From assembly GCA_002298785.1 (NCBI GenBank), contig DBMR01000059.1, forward strand, positions 62,001-126,000: a stretch of 64,000 bases of DNA. Reading direction: 5' to 3'. A model generated the notes under the pieces. That model did no database searches. It saw only the letters and a program-made list of their open reading frames with translations, and was not told the DNA's origin. A program made the translations under genes and the position numbers. Numbering within the stretch: the first letter of the stretch is position 1; every line of letters begins with the position of its first letter. Shown piece by piece: positions 62,301 through 64,000 of this stretch. Origin of the DNA: Verrucomicrobia subdivision 3 bacterium UBA693 (GTDB lineage: Bacteria > Verrucomicrobiota > Verrucomicrobiia > Limisphaerales > UBA8199).

Positions 62301-62550
62301 GCCCTGATTAAGCCGGGTTCGGCCTCCGCAATCAATACCGGAACGGACCGAGCGGAAGGAAGACCTTGCCTGCGGTGACCGTGCACGGATGAACCTTGGC
62401 TAGGGAAAACGTTGCCGAGGGAAGAACTCGACTAAACCGCTTGCGAACGGGTGGCTATTTTACAACAATCGGTATGCCGGTAGTAATCGTGCATGCACCG
62501 GCGCCCGGCCGGGCTAAGGCCATGGACGCGTAAGTGATCCATTTTGAGCG

Positions 62551-62556
62551 TATACT
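62551..62556 (+). promoter_or_regulatory. Candidate -10 element before the terminal oxidoreductase gene
   Basis: TATACT lies 21 bases before the ATG at 62578. No convincing -35 is present 16-18 bases upstream, so this is a tentative site. Confidence 0.3.
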
Positions 62557-62577
62557 AACTAACCTAAGATCGTAAAA

Positions 62578-63978
62578 ATGAAAGACACACCAAAAGCTAC
62601 TCCATTTACCCGCCGTGATTTTATTCGGCGCAGTGCGCTCGCGGCCGGAACCGCGGCGATGTATTTCCCATACGTGGGGCGTGTGCTCGGCGCCAATGAC
62701 CGCATCAACATCGCCTGCGTGGGTGTTGGCGGCAAAGGCGACAGTGACAGTTCCGACGCTGGCAAGAACGGCGGCAACATTATCGGGCTGTGCGATGTCG
62801 ATCAAAATACTCTAAACAAGAAAGCGCAGCAGTTCTCAGGGGCCCGGAAGTTCCAGGATTATCGCCGCATGTTCGATGAGATCGGCAAGGACATCGACGC
62901 GGTGACCGTCTCGACTCCGGACCATAACCATGGGGGAGCGGCCATTCGGGCCATGAAGCTCGGCAAACATGTATTCTGTCAGAAGCCGCTGACGCAAAAC
63001 GTGGCGGAGGCCCGGGAGATGCGGCAGTTGGCCAAAGATAAGAAGCTGGCCACTCAGATGGGCAACCAGGGCAGCGCCGAATCGGGGCTCCGTCGCGCAG
63101 TCGAGGTCGTCCAAGCGGGTGTCATTGGCAAGCCGTTGGAACTGCATGTCTGGACTAACCGCCCGGTCTGGCCGCAAGGGCTCGACCGTCCGGCGGGATC
63201 GGACCCGGTTCCCGATACGCTCAACTGGGATTGCTGGCTCGGACCGGCAGCCAATCGGCCTTTCAAGAAAGACGTTTACCACACCTTCAAATGGCGTGGT
63301 TGGTACGATTTTGGGACCGGCGCCCTGGGCGATATGGCGTGTCATACGGTGAACATGCCGTTCCGCGCCCTCAAGTTGGGCTTCCCGGATGTCGTGGAAT
63401 GCGAAATGGCGTCCAAGATCTACGCCGAAACGTTCCCGAAGACCGCGCGGATCCGCTTTGAATTCCCGGAACGCGAAGGCCTGCCGCCGCTCAAATTCTG
63501 GTGGTATGACGGAAATCCCAACGACGCGCTCAAACCCATCCGTCCGACCGCCGAAGCAACGCACGAAATCGTCACCACGATGGGCAAGTTGCCGGAAGCG
63601 GGTGCGCTCATCATCGGTGAGAAGGGCAAGCTCTTTTCACCCGACGACTACGGCGCTCGTTTCTTCCTGGCCATGAAGGGGCAGGACGAGATGACCCCGG
63701 GCGACAACCATGATGCCTGCAAGAATGTGGCACAGACGATCCCCCGCTCCCCGGGGCACATGAAGGAATGGTTCGAGATGATGAAGAACGGCACTCCCGC
63801 TTACTCGAACTTCGACATCGCGGCTTATCTGACCGAGATCATTCTACTGGGCTGCATCGCGCTGCGCGTGGGCGAAGGCGTGCGCATGGAGTGGGATGGG
63901 CCCAACATGAGATCCAAGAACCTCCCGGAAGCGGAGAAGTTCGTCAAACGGCAGAACCGTGAGGGTTGGACCGCGTAA
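62578..63978 (+). CDS. Tat-exported Gfo/Idh/MocA-family oxidoreductase
   Basis: A 466-residue NAD(P)-dependent sugar oxidoreductase-like protein. The twin-arginine signal TRRDFIRRSALAAG spans residues 11-24. The nucleotide fold starts INIACVGVGGKGDSD, and the family's E/QKP motif appears as VFCQKPLTQN with VSTPDHNHGGAAIRAMKLGKH before it. The C-terminal domain includes GNQGSAESGLRR, DFGTGALGDMACHTVN and KLPEAGALIIGEKGKLF. Tat-exported members are abundant in Planctomycetota and Verrucomicrobiota, and related enzymes act on 3-keto or amino-sugar glycosides; the substrate is not readable here. It is monocistronic in view, ending 22 bases before the window end. Confidence 0.92.
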   Translation: MKDTPKATPFTRRDFIRRSALAAGTAAMYFPYVGRVLGANDRINIACVGVGGKGDSDSSDAGKNGGNIIGLCDVDQNTLNKKAQQFSGARKFQDYRRMFDEIGKDIDAVTVSTPDHNHGGAAIRAMKLGKHVFCQKPLTQNVAEAREMRQLAKDKKLATQMGNQGSAESGLRRAVEVVQAGVIGKPLELHVWTNRPVWPQGLDRPAGSDPVPDTLNWDCWLGPAANRPFKKDVYHTFKWRGWYDFGTGALGDMACHTVNMPFRALKLGFPDVVECEMASKIYAETFPKTARIRFEFPEREGLPPLKFWWYDGNPNDALKPIRPTAEATHEIVTTMGKLPEAGALIIGEKGKLFSPDDYGARFFLAMKGQDEMTPGDNHDACKNVAQTIPRSPGHMKEWFEMMKNGTPAYSNFDIAAYLTEIILLGCIALRVGEGVRMEWDGPNMRSKNLPEAEKFVKRQNREGWTA

Positions 63979-64000
63979 CATTAGTTATCAAGAATGTACC

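Noticed and set aside
1..64000. CRISPR arrays, tRNA or rRNA genes, insertion sequences, prophage genes.
   Set aside because: Intergenic regions are all under 300 bases and show no repeat arrays, tRNA-like folds with T-loop consensus, or transposase/integrase motifs; the only large repeat is the exoprotein duplication.

Overview
The window most likely comes from a free-living, polysaccharide-degrading Verrucomicrobiota (a Pedosphaera/Limisphaerales-type lineage is my best guess). This is inferred from gene content, not from a marker gene. The clues are a bacterial-microcompartment segment beside L-rhamnose isomerase, a run of pseudopilins ending in a giant GspK-like protein (resembling the 'Verru_Chthon cassette' families), a secreted DUF1080 protein, secreted TIM-barrel sugar isomerase-like and Tat-exported Gfo/Idh/MocA proteins, many ATGA/GTGA overlaps and generally weak Shine-Dalgarno sites. 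I found no rRNA, tRNA, CRISPR array, insertion sequence or phage gene, and no gene-free stretch longer than 300 bases.

Layout. 1-4239 (minus): microcompartment operon (UroD-like protein, PduS/RnfC-like flavoprotein, PduT-like Fe-S shell protein, L-rhamnose isomerase cut by the window edge). 4398-8771: a small lipoprotein, then minus-strand housekeeping genes nusB, PHP phosphoesterase, ftsY, ribD, ribE. 8855-15334 (minus): GT-C-like membrane protein, discoidin-like secreted protein, ParC- and ParE-type topoisomerase subunits. 15526-18368: two small secreted paralogues and an OPT transporter. 18374-20935 (minus): DUF1080, cupin, six-hairpin glycosidase. 21030-28072: a candidate osmoadaptation region (GT81 synthase, a glycosyltransferase, a HAD phosphatase, a GT4 enzyme, then the Kup potassium transporter behind a c-di-AMP riboswitch with promoter and terminator).

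28211-43515: type IV pilus/type II secretion motor (PilB, PilT, PilB, PilC) and a terminator. A BrnT/BrnA-like toxin-antitoxin pair follows with its own promoter and is translationally linked to two GspG-like pseudopilins, a 123-aa unknown protein and four further pseudopilin-like proteins ending in the 1292-aa one. 43559-52890: a 2167-aa secreted subtilisin-family protein, then an 890-aa paralogue that keeps the signal peptide and C-terminal domains but lacks the protease.

52969-58631 (minus) is a sialic-acid operon (NanM-like kelch protein, MFS transporter, NanA-like lyase, sialidase-like protein, GlcNAc 2-epimerase). It lies downstream of a GntR/LacI-type regulator, a sugar isomerase-like protein and an L,D-transpeptidase (58849-62300). 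The window closes with a Tat-exported oxidoreductase.

The genes suggest a cell that forages on rhamnose- and sialic-acid-containing glycans, isolates aldehyde chemistry in a microcompartment, makes a pilus-like secretion apparatus next to very large exoproteins, and couples potassium uptake to c-di-AMP.
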